Below are positions 1 through 7,875 of a DNA stretch of 33,113 nucleotides, in pieces (positions within the stretch are counted from its first letter, which is position 1; each line of letters begins with the position of its first letter). This stretch comes from a bacterium (GTDB lineage: Bacteria > Spirochaetota > Spirochaetia > Treponematales > Rectinemataceae). The notes below the pieces were generated by a model. The model made no database searches. It had not been told where the DNA came from and worked only from the letters and a program-made list of their open reading frames with translations. The position numbers were made by a program, and so were the translations under genes. The stretch spans positions 1 through 33,113 of the forward strand of contig JAJXZP010000169.1 in NCBI GenBank assembly GCA_021779995.1, given 5' to 3'.

Positions 1-1824
1 GCTTGTCGGCCGAAGCGGGCGCTGGCTGCGATTTGGGGCAGCGGCCGCGATGCGGCCTTGGTCGGGCTGCATTACTCCGCCCAGCAGGCGGAGCAGCGTC
101 GGGCCCTCGCGCCGCGCCCCGGCTCGGCCCGGCGCATCGTGCTCGCCACGAGCCTCGCCGAGACGAGTCTCACGGTGCCGCGCGTCGGCGCGGTCCTCGA
201 CTCGGGCCTGGCCAGGCTCTCGCGCTTCCACGCCCGCACCGGCCTCAACCGCCTCGTGACCGAGCGCGAGGCGGCCGACCGCGCCGACCAAAGGCGCGGT
301 CGCGCGGGCCGCCTGGCTCCCGGACTCTGCGTCCGCGCCTGGCCGGCTTCCGAGCTCCTGCCCGAGCGCACCGAGGCCGAAATCCTCCGTGCAGAGCTCT
401 CGGGCCTCGTCCTCGAGTCGCTCCTCTGGGGCGCGCGCGGACGCGGCTCCCTGCCCTGGCTCGACGAGCCGCCCGCCGCGGCCTGGGAGGCGGGGCTCGA
501 GCTTCTCGGCGAGCTGGGCGCCGTCGATCCGGACGGGGGCATGCGCGAGTTCGGCCGGAGGATGGCGGCCCTCGGCACCGAGCCGCGCCTCGCGGCCCTG
601 GTCCTGCGCGGCGCCGAGGCCGGTCGGGGCTGGAACGCCTGCCTGCTCGCGGCCCTGCTCTCCGAGCGCGAAAGCCCGGGCCGGGACGAATCCGGCGGCG
701 ACCTCGAGCTCGGCCTCGAGCGCCTGGCCTCGGGGGAGATCGCCCTCGGCCGAACCATGACCGAGGCCCGCCGCCTCGCCCGGGCGGCCCGGATCGAGCC
801 CGAGGGGAGGCCGGGCTGGGCGGGCACCGGGCTCCTTCTCGCCGCGGCCTTCCCGGACCGCATCGCCCGGCGCCAGGAAGCCCGGGGCGCGGCGCGGCGG
901 CCGGACTCGGCGCCTTTCCAGCTTTTCACCGGCCGCTTGGCGGCCGCCCGGGGCGCGCTGGCCCAGTCGCCGTGGATCGTGGCCGTCGACGCCGACGCCG
1001 GGACCGACCTGGGGCGCGTGTACTCCGGCGCCGCCCTGACCGAGGCCGAGGCCCTGGCCGTCCTCGCGCCCGCGACGCGGGTGGCCACGGAGCTTGAGTG
1101 GACGGGGATGCGCTGCCGCTCGCGCCGGATCAAGCGGGCCGGGGCCCTGATCCTCTCCGAGACCGCGGCCGGCCCCCTCTCGAAGGAAGAGGCCGGCGAA
1201 GCCCTCGCCCGCCGCGTCGAGGCGGAGGGCCTCGGCATCCTCCCCTGGGGCGAGGAGGGGGCCGGGGAGTTGCTGCAGCGGCTTCGCTGGTGGGCGGCTC
1301 GCCGGGCCGCCGAGGCCGAAAGACTCGGTGCCGCGCCCGAGACGATCTCGGCGGCCGAGTCGGGGAGCCGCCCCCGCTTCGACGATGCCACCCTCATCGC
1401 GAAGGCGCGCGCCTGGCTCCTGCCCTTCGCCGAAGGGGGGCCGGGAGAGGTGTTGGGCGGCCGGACTCTCCGTCAGGCCCTGGAAGCCCTCGTCCCCTTC
1501 GCCCTTCGCGGCGCCCTCGAGCGCGAGGCGCCCGCGAGGCTCAGCCTGCCTTCGGGCGCGACCCGGCCCATCCGCTACGAGTCGGGCTCGCAGCCCTCTG
1601 TCGAGTCGAGGGTCCAGGACTTCTACGGCCTCGACCATCACCCCAGTCCGGGCGGCGTGCCCCTGCTGCTCAAGCTCCTCTCGCCCGCGGGGCGTCCGAT
1701 CCAGGTAACCTCCGACCTGCCGGGCTTCTGGCGAGGCTCCTGGGCCCAGGTGCGCAAGGAGCTCCGCGGCCGCTATCCCAAGCACGCCTGGCCCGAAAAT
1801 CCGGCCTCGTCATCGGGACGCTGA
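1..1824 (+). CDS. hrpB: ATP-dependent RNA helicase HrpB, 3' part (5' end outside window)
   Basis: This is the C-terminal 607 residues of a DEAH-box helicase of the HrpB family; the reading frame is open from base 1, so the start and the Walker A/DEAH motifs lie upstream. Visible parts are helicase motif V (VLATSLAETSLTV, about nt 142-180), motif VI (QRRGRAGR, about nt 289-312), the helicase-associated/ratchet region, and the HrpB-specific C-terminal domain ending in SPAGRPIQVTSDLPGFW and KELRGRYPKHAWPE (about nt 1680-1797). That C-terminal signature separates HrpB from HrpA. The family consists of probable cytoplasmic RNA helicases whose substrate is not settled. The next gene starts 80 bp downstream with its own promoter. 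Confidence 0.93.
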   Translation, partial: ACRPKRALAAIWGSGRDAALVGLHYSAQQAEQRRALAPRPGSARRIVLATSLAETSLTVPRVGAVLDSGLARLSRFHARTGLNRLVTEREAADRADQRRGRAGRLAPGLCVRAWPASELLPERTEAEILRAELSGLVLESLLWGARGRGSLPWLDEPPAAAWEAGLELLGELGAVDPDGGMREFGRRMAALGTEPRLAALVLRGAEAGRGWNACLLAALLSERESPGRDESGGDLELGLERLASGEIALGRTMTEARRLARAARIEPEGRPGWAGTGLLLAAAFPDRIARRQEARGAARRPDSAPFQLFTGRLAAARGALAQSPWIVAVDADAGTDLGRVYSGAALTEAEALAVLAPATRVATELEWTGMRCRSRRIKRAGALILSETAAGPLSKEEAGEALARRVEAEGLGILPWGEEGAGELLQRLRWWAARRAAEAERLGAAPETISAAESGSRPRFDDATLIAKARAWLLPFAEGGPGEVLGGRTLRQALEALVPFALRGALEREAPARLSLPSGATRPIRYESGSQPSVESRVQDFYGLDHHPSPGGVPLLLKLLSPAGRPIQVTSDLPGFWRGSWAQVRKELRGRYPKHAWPENPASSSGR

Positions 1825-1863
1825 AGCCTTCGCAGCAGGCGAACGGTCGTTCGGGTCGGCGGG

Positions 1864-1892
1864 TTTACCGCCGGGCCGCTCCTGGCTATCTT
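1864..1892 (+). promoter_or_regulatory. Putative sigma70-type promoter, start-proximal
   Basis: TTTACC (1864-1869), 17-bp spacer, TATCTT (1887-1892). The -10 box ends 11 nt before the ATG at 1904, predicting a leader of about 5 nt or less. This is one of six similar arrangements in the window. Confidence 0.45.
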
Positions 1893-1903
1893 AGAAGGCG
1901 ATC

Positions 1904-3025
1904 ATGGACAATCTCCTCGCCGCCTCGGGCCTCCCGCTCTACGAGGCTTCGTTTACGGCGCTCGACGCCTACCGAGGCCTGCGCGGGGCTCCGATTCGCT
2001 TTCTGGTGGCGGACTGCTCCCTGGTCGACCTGGCGAGGGCCTTCGGCGATCTGCGTTACCCCGGCTTACCCTATGCCGACGCCGCCCTCGAGGGGGAGGC
2101 CGAGGACGAGGAGTCGGGGCCGAGGACGACCTACCTCCGCTGCGTCGACGGGCCCGCGGCTGCCGAGGCCGCGGCCTTCGCCCCCCTCGACCTTCTGCGC
2201 GACGGGAAGCGGGACGTCTTCCTCGACCCCAAGGGAGTCTACCCGAACCTCCGCGAGACCCTCGCGACCATGCGCCAGGCGCCGCCCGAGGATCAGCTTT
2301 TCCAGGCCGCGGCCCTCCTGGCCCGGCAGCCCTACGAGCTTCCGGCGGGCACGCTTTTGCCCCTGCCCCGGAATTTCCCCCTCGCGGCCCAGCGCGACCT
2401 CCTCGCCCTGATCCTCACGGGCCCCAAGCCCGCCGCCGCCTTCGACCTCCTTTTGCGCTCGGGCTTCGTGGGCGAATACTGGCCCGAGCTGGCCTCTCTC
2501 TCGGGCCTGGGGCAGTCCAAGGACCACCACCCCGAGGGCGACGCCTGGACCCACACGATGGAGACCTTCCGCTACCGCAAGCTGCCCTCGCTCAGGCTCT
2601 CCCTCGCCCTCCTTCTGCACGATACGGGCAAGCCCGCGGCCGCCTCCGTCGAGGGCAGGCGCTTCGACCGCCACGCCGAGATCGGCCGATCCGTGGCCTC
2701 GCGCTTCCTCGCGCGCCTGGGCTTCGCGTCCTCGCTCGTCGACGATGTCTCCTTCCTGGTCCGCTACCACATGATGCCGGCGGCCCTGCCCCGCCTGCCC
2801 CTGAACCGCCTCGAGGGAGTCATCGACGACCCGCGCTTTCCCCTCCTCCTCGAGGTCTACAAGTGCGACGACCTCTCCACCTTCCGCGGCCCCGACGGCT
2901 ACTACGAGGCCTGCGCCGCCTACCGGACCTGGGCGAAGAACAGCCGCAACCCCTACCGCAGGGCCGACGGCAAGAAGCTGGCCCGCGCCTGGCTCGAAGA
3001 GGCCCCCCGCGGCGCCAGAAGATGA
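1904..3025 (+). CDS. HD-domain protein related to CCA tRNA nucleotidyltransferase, NTase part degenerate
   Basis: 373 residues. The C-terminal half is a clear HD domain as found in class II CCA-adding/poly(A)-polymerase-like enzymes: HPEGDAWTHTMETF (H217), LLLHDTGKP (H239-D240), H257 and H289. The N-terminal half sits where the nucleotidyltransferase head should be, but the GGxVRD and DxD metal motifs of active enzymes are not visible. Only a vestige resembling the post-catalytic strand (KRDVFLDPKGVYPNLRETL, about 102-120) and the linker helices remain. By inference it is not a CCA-adding enzyme; an HD phosphohydrolase acting on a nucleotide or RNA end is more likely. It lies between hrpB and an M24 peptidase on the same strand. 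Its stop codon is the first base triplet of a small tandem repeat. Confidence 0.75.
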   Translation: MDNLLAASGLPLYEASFTALDAYRGLRGAPIRFLVADCSLVDLARAFGDLRYPGLPYADAALEGEAEDEESGPRTTYLRCVDGPAAAEAAAFAPLDLLRDGKRDVFLDPKGVYPNLRETLATMRQAPPEDQLFQAAALLARQPYELPAGTLLPLPRNFPLAAQRDLLALILTGPKPAAAFDLLLRSGFVGEYWPELASLSGLGQSKDHHPEGDAWTHTMETFRYRKLPSLRLSLALLLHDTGKPAAASVEGRRFDRHAEIGRSVASRFLARLGFASSLVDDVSFLVRYHMMPAALPRLPLNRLEGVIDDPRFPLLLEVYKCDDLSTFRGPDGYYEACAAYRTWAKNSRNPYRRADGKKLARAWLEEAPRGARR

Positions 3026-3086
3026 GTGCGCGGCCCCGGTGAGTGCGCGGCCCCGGTGGGAAGCGCGGCCCCGGTGGGAAGCGCGG
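3023..3086 (+). repeat. Short tandem repeat, about 17-18 bp unit, 3.7 copies
   Basis: Two identical 17-bp units (3023-3039, 3040-3056; TGAGTGCGCGGCCCCGG) are followed by an 18-bp variant (3057-3074) and a partial copy. The first unit begins with the TGA stop of the HD-domain gene, and the array lies upstream of the next gene's promoter. Confidence 0.85.
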
Positions 3087-3118
3087 CGGATCGGCTCGCC
3101 GCGAGGCCGGACGCCGCG

Positions 3119-3147
3119 TTGACTGCCCGCTCTTCCGGGGATAGGAT
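3119..3147 (+). promoter_or_regulatory. Strong sigma70-type promoter, leaderless geometry
   Basis: TTGACT (3119-3124), 17-bp spacer, TAGGAT (3142-3147). The ATG at 3155 starts 7 nt after the -10 box, exactly where transcription would be expected to begin. The in-frame ATG at 3146 overlaps the -10 box and so cannot be in this transcript. Confidence 0.6.
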
Positions 3148-3154
3148 GCTTTCC

Positions 3155-4540
3155 ATGTTCGAAGCCCAGGTCTACGTGCGCCGGCGCGAGGCTCTCCGCG
3201 CCGCCCTCGCCGAGCGCGGCGTGAAGGACGGTCTCGTGGTCCTCGTCGGCAACGGCGAGAGCCCCATGAACTACCTCGACAACGCCTATCCCTTCCGCCA
3301 GGATTCGAGTTTTCTCTATTTCGTCGGCCTGGCCCAGCCGGGTCTCGCCGCCTCGATCGATCTGGGATCGGGGAAGGCCCGCCTCTACGGCGAAGATCCC
3401 TCGATGAGCGAAATCGTCTGGTCGGGGCCCCGCCCCACGGCGGCCGAGCTGGCTAGTCTCTCGGGCATCGCCGAGACGCGGAAGCGCGCCGAACTCGCCT
3501 CCGACGCCTCCTCCGCCGGCCGCCTCCTCTACCTCCCGTCCTACCGCGCCGAGACGAGAGCCGAGCTGGCCGAGCTCTCCGGCCGGGCCTACGCCGCGGT
3601 CGACGCCGGCGCCTCGCTCGAGCTCATACGCGCCGCGATCGCGCTGCGCGAGATCAAGGCCGAGGAGGAGATCGCCGAACTCGAGCGCGCGGTCGCCGTG
3701 ACGGTCGAGATGCACAAGGCCGCCCTCGTGACCTCCCGGGCCGGGATGCGCGAGTCGGACATCGTCGCCCGGGTCACCCAGGTGGCGCTCGCCTCGGGCG
3801 GAGCCCTCTCCTTCCCCGTCATCGGCACCACGAAGGGAGCCACCCTCCACATCCACAGCTACGGCCGCACTCTCGCCTCGGGAGGACTGTTTCTCCTCGA
3901 CGCCGGGGCCGAGGCTCCCTCGGGCTACGCGGGCGACCTCACGACGACCTTCCCCATCGGCAAGCGCTTCGACGAGCGGCAGCGCGCGATGTACGACATC
4001 GTCCTCTCGGCCCACGCCGCGGCCTGCGCCGCCCTCGCGCCCGGTGTCGACTTCCTGGAGGTCCACCTCGCCTCGGCCCGGGCCATAGCGGCCGGGCTCA
4101 AGGAGCTCGGGCTTCTCAAGGGCGAGGTCGAGGAGGCGGTGGCCGCGGGGGCGCACGCCCTCTTCTACCCGCACGGCATCGGGCACATGATCGGCCTCGA
4201 CGTGCACGACATGGAGTGCTACGGCGAGGACCATGTCGGCTACGAGGGCCGAGCGCGCAGCGAGCAGTTCGGCCTGGCCTCCCTGAGGCTCGCCAAGCCC
4301 CTGAAGAGCGGCATGGTCCACTCGGTCGAGCCCGGGCTCTACTTCATCCCCGAACTCATAGCCCAATGGAAGGCCGAGGGCCGCCACGCGCGGTTCATAG
4401 CCTACGACAAGCTCGCCTCCTGGCTGGACGCCGGAGGAGTGCGCAACGAGGAAGACTGGCTCGTCACCCCCTCGGGCGCGCGCCGCCTGGGCCCGGCCTT
4501 CGACAAATCGCCTGCGGCCATCGAATCCCACCGAGCCTAG
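3155..4540 (+). CDS. M24-family metallopeptidase, aminopeptidase P type
   Basis: 461 residues: an N-terminal creatinase/prolidase-type domain (about 5-160) and a C-terminal pita-bread M24 catalytic domain (about 170-450). The five dinuclear metal ligands can be read: D249 (LLDAGAE), D261 (AGDLTTTF), H344 (PHGIGHMIG), E392 (VHSVEPGLYF) and E432 (VRNEEDWLVT). Members remove N-terminal residues preceding proline from peptides, usually with Mn2+; the enzyme has no signal peptide and should be cytosolic. The frame is open further upstream, but that extension is encoded by the tandem repeat and is Ala/Gly/Pro-rich. The start at 3155 fits both the family's N-terminus and the leaderless promoter; ATG 3146 is the alternative. 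A DUF2007 gene follows after 14 bp. Confidence 0.9.
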   Translation: MFEAQVYVRRREALRAALAERGVKDGLVVLVGNGESPMNYLDNAYPFRQDSSFLYFVGLAQPGLAASIDLGSGKARLYGEDPSMSEIVWSGPRPTAAELASLSGIAETRKRAELASDASSAGRLLYLPSYRAETRAELAELSGRAYAAVDAGASLELIRAAIALREIKAEEEIAELERAVAVTVEMHKAALVTSRAGMRESDIVARVTQVALASGGALSFPVIGTTKGATLHIHSYGRTLASGGLFLLDAGAEAPSGYAGDLTTTFPIGKRFDERQRAMYDIVLSAHAAACAALAPGVDFLEVHLASARAIAAGLKELGLLKGEVEEAVAAGAHALFYPHGIGHMIGLDVHDMECYGEDHVGYEGRARSEQFGLASLRLAKPLKSGMVHSVEPGLYFIPELIAQWKAEGRHARFIAYDKLASWLDAGGVRNEEDWLVTPSGARRLGPAFDKSPAAIESHRA

Positions 4541-4554
4541 GAACAGGAGCCCCC

Positions 4555-4803
4555 GTGGCCACCATTTTCCAGACCATGCACCAGGACGAGGCCCTCGTCG
4601 TGAAGAGCCTCCTCGAGTCCGCCGGCCTCCACGCCGAGATCGCCGGCGAGCACATCCTCGACGTCTACCCCATCTTCTTCCCCGAGGCCGGCGGCATCCG
4701 CATCTCGGTGCCCGACGAGGAGGCCGAGGACGCCGCCGCGGTGATAGAAGACTATCTCGGCAACAAGGACTCGGGCGGCCCGGACGACTCGGCCGAGCGC
4801 TAG
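4555..4803 (+). CDS. DUF2007 small protein (putative signal-transducing protein family)
   Basis: 82 residues with a GTG start preceded by CAGGAG (4544-4549). The sequence MATIFQTMHQDEALVVKSLL and the GGIRISVPDEEAEDAA segment match the small alpha/beta DUF2007 fold, in which proteins read like ferredoxin-like domains (YTTxDxxEAExIKxLLExxGI). Function is unknown in the family. The acidic C-terminal tail is variable. It sits 14 bp after the M24 peptidase on the same strand and is probably co-transcribed with it. Confidence 0.8.
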   Translation: MATIFQTMHQDEALVVKSLLESAGLHAEIAGEHILDVYPIFFPEAGGIRISVPDEEAEDAAAVIEDYLGNKDSGGPDDSAER

Positions 4804-4807
4804 AAGG

Positions 4808-4850
4808 GCGTCGCTCGCGAGACCGACGCGACCAAGAGACCGGCCTCTTT
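4808..4850 (+). terminator. Weak candidate terminator after DUF2007 gene
   Basis: Two consecutive hairpins: GCGTCG/CGACGC (4808-4813 with 4824-4829) and AAGAG/CTCTT (4834-4838 with 4845-4849), ending in TTT. The T-tract is short, so this is tentative. Confidence 0.3.
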
Positions 4851-5059
4851 CACGCGTCGGGCGAGGTAAGCGGCCGTAGACCGCTCCGTGGTTAATGTTT
4901 AGTAACTTGTGGACGCACGAAGAGCCGCGGCTCGCTCGGGCCCTCGCCGCCTGGGATGGAGGGGGGTAGTAAGTGTCGCCGACAATCTTCGTACCATTGC
5001 GCATCGGCTTCCGGATCGTGAAGGGCATGGCGATGACGGGCATCAAAGGGTGACGCGGC

Positions 5060-6826
5060 ATGAACGAGCATATCTACGAGGAGCATCCCGATCCATCCTG
5101 GGCCCGCCGGGGCTGGACCTCGCTCGACGGCACCTGGCGCATTCGCCGGGGGAAGAGGGAGTCGGAGATCAGGGTTCCCTTCCCGATCGGCAGCGCGGCC
5201 TCGGGCGTCGATTTCCCGGATTCGGGAACCTTCGTCTACTCCCGCGACTTCGACTACCCGAGTCTCGACGCCTCGAAGCGCTACGAGCTCCACGTCGGCG
5301 CCTGCGACTACGAGGCCGAGGTCTTCCTGAACGGCCTGCGTCTGGGCGCGCATCGCGGCGGCTACGCCTCCTTCTTCTTCGATATCACCGAAGCTCTCGG
5401 GGCCGGAGCCAACCGCCTGGAAATCAAGGTCGTGGATTCGCATAACGCCGGCCAGGCCCGGGGGAAGCAGACCTTCCTGCGCAGACCCTTCTCCGTCTGG
5501 TACTCGGGGATCGCCGGCATCTGGCAAACCGTATGGATCGAGGAGACGGGGAAGAGCCATGTGGCGGCCGCGCGCGTCAAGAGCGACTTGGCTTCCGGCC
5601 TGGTCGAAATCGTCGCGCGGGTCGAGCCCGAGGTCGAAGGAGGGCTCGGGCTCGCCGTGGAGGCGGAGATCGTCTCGCCGACGGGGGAGCGCGGCGTCCA
5701 CGCCTTGGAGCGGGCCGCGGACGCGCCCTCGGAGTTCCGGCTCACGCTGCCCTTCGAGGCCTTCGGCGCCCGGACCTGGTCGCCCGAGGACCCGGCGCTC
5801 TTCGCGCTGCGCTACCGGCTGTATGCTGGCGGGCGGAGCTGCGATCGCGTGGAGAGCTACTTCGGCCTGCGGAGCGTGGAGGCGCGGGACCGCGCCCTGT
5901 GGCTGAACGGCAACCCGCTCTACCTGCGGATGGCCCTCGTCCAGGGCTACTATCCCGAGGGAGCGTACACGCCACTCTCGTCCTCGGTCATGGCCGCCGA
6001 CATCGAGGCCCTCAAGGACAGGGGATTCAACGGGGCCCGCGTCCACGAGAAGATCGAGAGCCCGTACTTCCAGTACCTCTGCGACAAGATGGGACTCCTC
6101 ACGACCATGGAGATGCCCTCGTTCTACCTGCCCTCCAGGAAGGCTTTCGCGGCCTACGAGTCGGAGCTGCGCGAGCTCATCGAGCGCGACATCGCCCATC
6201 CCTCCTGCCTCGCCCGGATCCTCTTCAACGAGACCTGGGGCATCTGGGGAGTCTATCGCGAAAAATCGAAGACCCGCCGCTTCGTGGCCGATATGGTCCG
6301 CCTCGCGAGGGAGGCCGATCCGACGAGGCTCGTCATCGACAACAGCGGCTGGGAGCACCTCGACACGGACATCGTCGATTTCCACCACTACCTCGGGACG
6401 GCGGCGCTCGCGCGCGAGGCCTACGCTCGCCTCGCGGCCGGGGACGAGGAAAGCCTCCACGGTTTCTCGCTCGCCAAGGTGCTCGCCTTCTACCTCTTCG
6501 ATCGGGTGGCCTCCGCCACGCGGACCCTCTTCCTGGAGCGCTCCGCCGACCGTGCCGGCGCGCCCTGGCTCGTGAGCGAGTACGGAGGCTTCGGCTGGTA
6601 CGGCAGCTCCGAGTCCGGCGAGGCGATCGACAAAATCGAGGCCTACACGCGGGACATCATCGAGTCGGGCCTGTTCTGCGGCTACTGCCTCACCCAGCTC
6701 TACGATGTCGGCAGCGAGGTCAACGGGCTCCAAAAGTTCGACCGGAGTCCCAAGGTGGACGTGGAACGCATGCGGCGCCTGAACGCGGCTACTCGGCCGC
6801 GAAAATCTCCGCGGGATCGATGCTGA
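5060..6826 (+). CDS. Glycoside hydrolase family 2 enzyme (beta-galactosidase/glucuronidase-like)
   Basis: 588 residues with the three-part GH2 core: a jelly-roll sugar-binding domain (about 20-165; EVFLNGLRLGAHRGGYASF), an immunoglobulin-like domain (about 170-275) and a TIM-barrel (about 280-570). The acid/base is E391 in LFNETWGIWG and the nucleophile E507 in LVSEYGGFGWYG. It is shorter than LacZ and closer in length to the small GH2 enzymes; specificity cannot be read. There is no signal peptide, so it should act on imported oligosaccharides. AAAGGGTGA (5045-5053) is a reasonable ribosome binding site. The last 38 bp overlap the 3' end of the convergent Uma2 gene, and the final residues (TRPRKSPRDRC) look non-homologous, consistent with a stop-codon read-on into the neighbour. 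A 256-bp spacer precedes it and holds an AT-rich patch. Confidence 0.88.
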   Translation: MNEHIYEEHPDPSWARRGWTSLDGTWRIRRGKRESEIRVPFPIGSAASGVDFPDSGTFVYSRDFDYPSLDASKRYELHVGACDYEAEVFLNGLRLGAHRGGYASFFFDITEALGAGANRLEIKVVDSHNAGQARGKQTFLRRPFSVWYSGIAGIWQTVWIEETGKSHVAAARVKSDLASGLVEIVARVEPEVEGGLGLAVEAEIVSPTGERGVHALERAADAPSEFRLTLPFEAFGARTWSPEDPALFALRYRLYAGGRSCDRVESYFGLRSVEARDRALWLNGNPLYLRMALVQGYYPEGAYTPLSSSVMAADIEALKDRGFNGARVHEKIESPYFQYLCDKMGLLTTMEMPSFYLPSRKAFAAYESELRELIERDIAHPSCLARILFNETWGIWGVYREKSKTRRFVADMVRLAREADPTRLVIDNSGWEHLDTDIVDFHHYLGTAALAREAYARLAAGDEESLHGFSLAKVLAFYLFDRVASATRTLFLERSADRAGAPWLVSEYGGFGWYGSSESGEAIDKIEAYTRDIIESGLFCGYCLTQLYDVGSEVNGLQKFDRSPKVDVERMRRLNAATRPRKSPRDRC

Positions 6827-7382
6827 ACCCCGGGAGGACCAGCGAGGCTATGGGCCCTTTCTTGAAGATGGGATCGCGGATCTCGGCCGGTCCGTAGCGG
6901 CCGTCCTCGCCCAGATCGAAGCGGTTCACCCACTCTCCCGCCGGCTCGACGATCCAGTATTCGCGGACGCCCATGCGCTGATAGAGATCGAACTTTTCCC
7001 TGAAGGTTCTCTGGGTGTTCGAGGGGGAGAGTATCTCCACCGCGAGGTCGGGGGCTCCGCGCGCTCCGGCGCCGGTCAGCTTGCCGCGGTCGCAGAACAC
7101 GACGAGATCCGGTTCGACGATGTTCGTCGCATCCCCCTCGTCCTCTTCGCCCGGCTCGGGGAGGAGGACATCGAAAGGAGCGACATAGAGTTTGCAGGCC
7201 TTCCCCTCGAGGAAATTGCCGATACGCATCGTCAGGAGCACGACGATGGCCTGATGGCGCCGGTTCGGGGCCGCCATCTGGTAGGCGATTCCCCCGATGA
7301 GCTCCCAGCGCTCGTCTTCGGGCCAGGTCAGATAGTCGCGGTAGCAGTACCGCCCTTCGAGCTTCATGGCCGCTTCTCCCAT
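6789..7382 (-). CDS. Uma2-family (DUF820) PD-(D/E)XK nuclease-fold protein
   Basis: 197 residues. The family pattern is complete: ERWELIGGIAY near the N-terminus, VEPDLVVFCDRGKL (D92), PDLAVEILSPSNTQRTF (E116), K130 in REKFDLYQRMGVREYWIVEP. These residues form the restriction-endonuclease-like core. Uma2/DUF820 proteins are annotated as putative endonucleases but their role is largely untested; they are very abundant in cyanobacteria and other environmental bacteria and often mobile. Here it is single and has a strong GAGGAGGTGA Shine-Dalgarno just upstream of the ATG at 7382. It is convergent with and overlaps the GH2 gene by 38 bp, and is divergent from rhamnose mutarotase. It could have arrived by insertion between the two sugar genes. 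Confidence 0.88.
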   Translation of the reverse strand: MGEAAMKLEGRYCYRDYLTWPEDERWELIGGIAYQMAAPNRRHQAIVVLLTMRIGNFLEGKACKLYVAPFDVLLPEPGEEDEGDATNIVEPDLVVFCDRGKLTGAGARGAPDLAVEILSPSNTQRTFREKFDLYQRMGVREYWIVEPAGEWVNRFDLGEDGRYGPAEIRDPIFKKGPIASLVLPGFSIDPAEIFAAE

Positions 7383-7466
7383 CTTTTCACCTCCTCAGTA
7401 TACAGCAAGAGCCTCGCTCGCGCTCCGGCGATTGAGGCTCCCGATTCGGTCACCGCCGCGGTTGCC

Positions 7467-7496
7467 TTGCCGGTCGTTTTTGTCTACGCTTATACC
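7467..7496 (+). promoter_or_regulatory. Putative promoter of rhamnose mutarotase gene
   Basis: TTGCCG (7467-7472), 18-bp spacer, TATACC (7491-7496). It leaves a leader of about 35 nt that contains the GAGGAG ribosome binding site, the conventional arrangement. Confidence 0.4.
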
Positions 7497-7537
7497 CGCG
7501 ATACGGGACTTCGACCGCGCATCGCGAGGAGAAGCAG

Positions 7538-7852
7538 ATGATCCGAGCCGCATTCGTAATGAAACTCAAGCCAGGCTTCGAGGCCGAGTACAAGCGCAGG
7601 CACGACGCGATCTGGCCCGAGCTCGTCAAGACGCTCGAGGAGGCCGGGGTGTCCGACTACTCGATCTACCTCGACGAGAAGACCCTCAACCTCTTCGCCT
7701 TCCAGAAGCTCAAGGACCACAACAGCTCCGATCGGTTGCCCGAGAACCCGGTCGTGAAGAAATGGTGGAGCTACATGGCGGACATCATGGACACGAATCC
7801 GGACAAGTCCCCGGTTTCTTTGGAGCTGAAAGAGGTATTCCACCTGGATTGA
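7538..7852 (+). CDS. rhaM: L-rhamnose mutarotase
   Basis: 104 residues, the full family length. RhaM interconverts the alpha and beta anomers of L-rhamnose so that the isomerase gets its preferred form. The conserved residues fall at the same positions as recalled for the E. coli enzyme (YiiL): Y18, H22 (KRRHDAIWPEL) and W76 (KKWWSYMADIM), with the family-typical ending TNPD-SPVSLELKEVFHLD. The start ATG follows GAGGAGAAGC at a normal distance. No rhamnose isomerase, kinase or aldolase gene lies in the window, so this is a stand-alone copy; the GH2 enzyme nearby might supply sugar, but that link is only positional. PPK2 starts 23 bp downstream. Confidence 0.93.
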   Translation: MIRAAFVMKLKPGFEAEYKRRHDAIWPELVKTLEEAGVSDYSIYLDEKTLNLFAFQKLKDHNSSDRLPENPVVKKWWSYMADIMDTNPDKSPVSLELKEVFHLD

Positions 7853-7875
7853 GTATACTTGCACTGGAGGCGAGC

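Noticed and set aside
3026-3154. N-terminal extension of the M24 peptidase
   Set aside because: It is encoded by a tandem repeat and the promoter itself; the family N-terminus begins at MFEAQVY.
2066-4531. Open frame of about 821 codons on the minus strand across the HD and M24 genes
   Set aside because: It spans two well-supported plus-strand genes and is low in complexity (Gly/Glu/Arg-rich), as expected of a GC-rich shadow frame.
4892-6733. Open minus-strand frame of about 613 codons across the GH2 gene
   Set aside because: The plus strand encodes an intact GH2 enzyme with both catalytic Glu; the minus frame has no recognisable domain.
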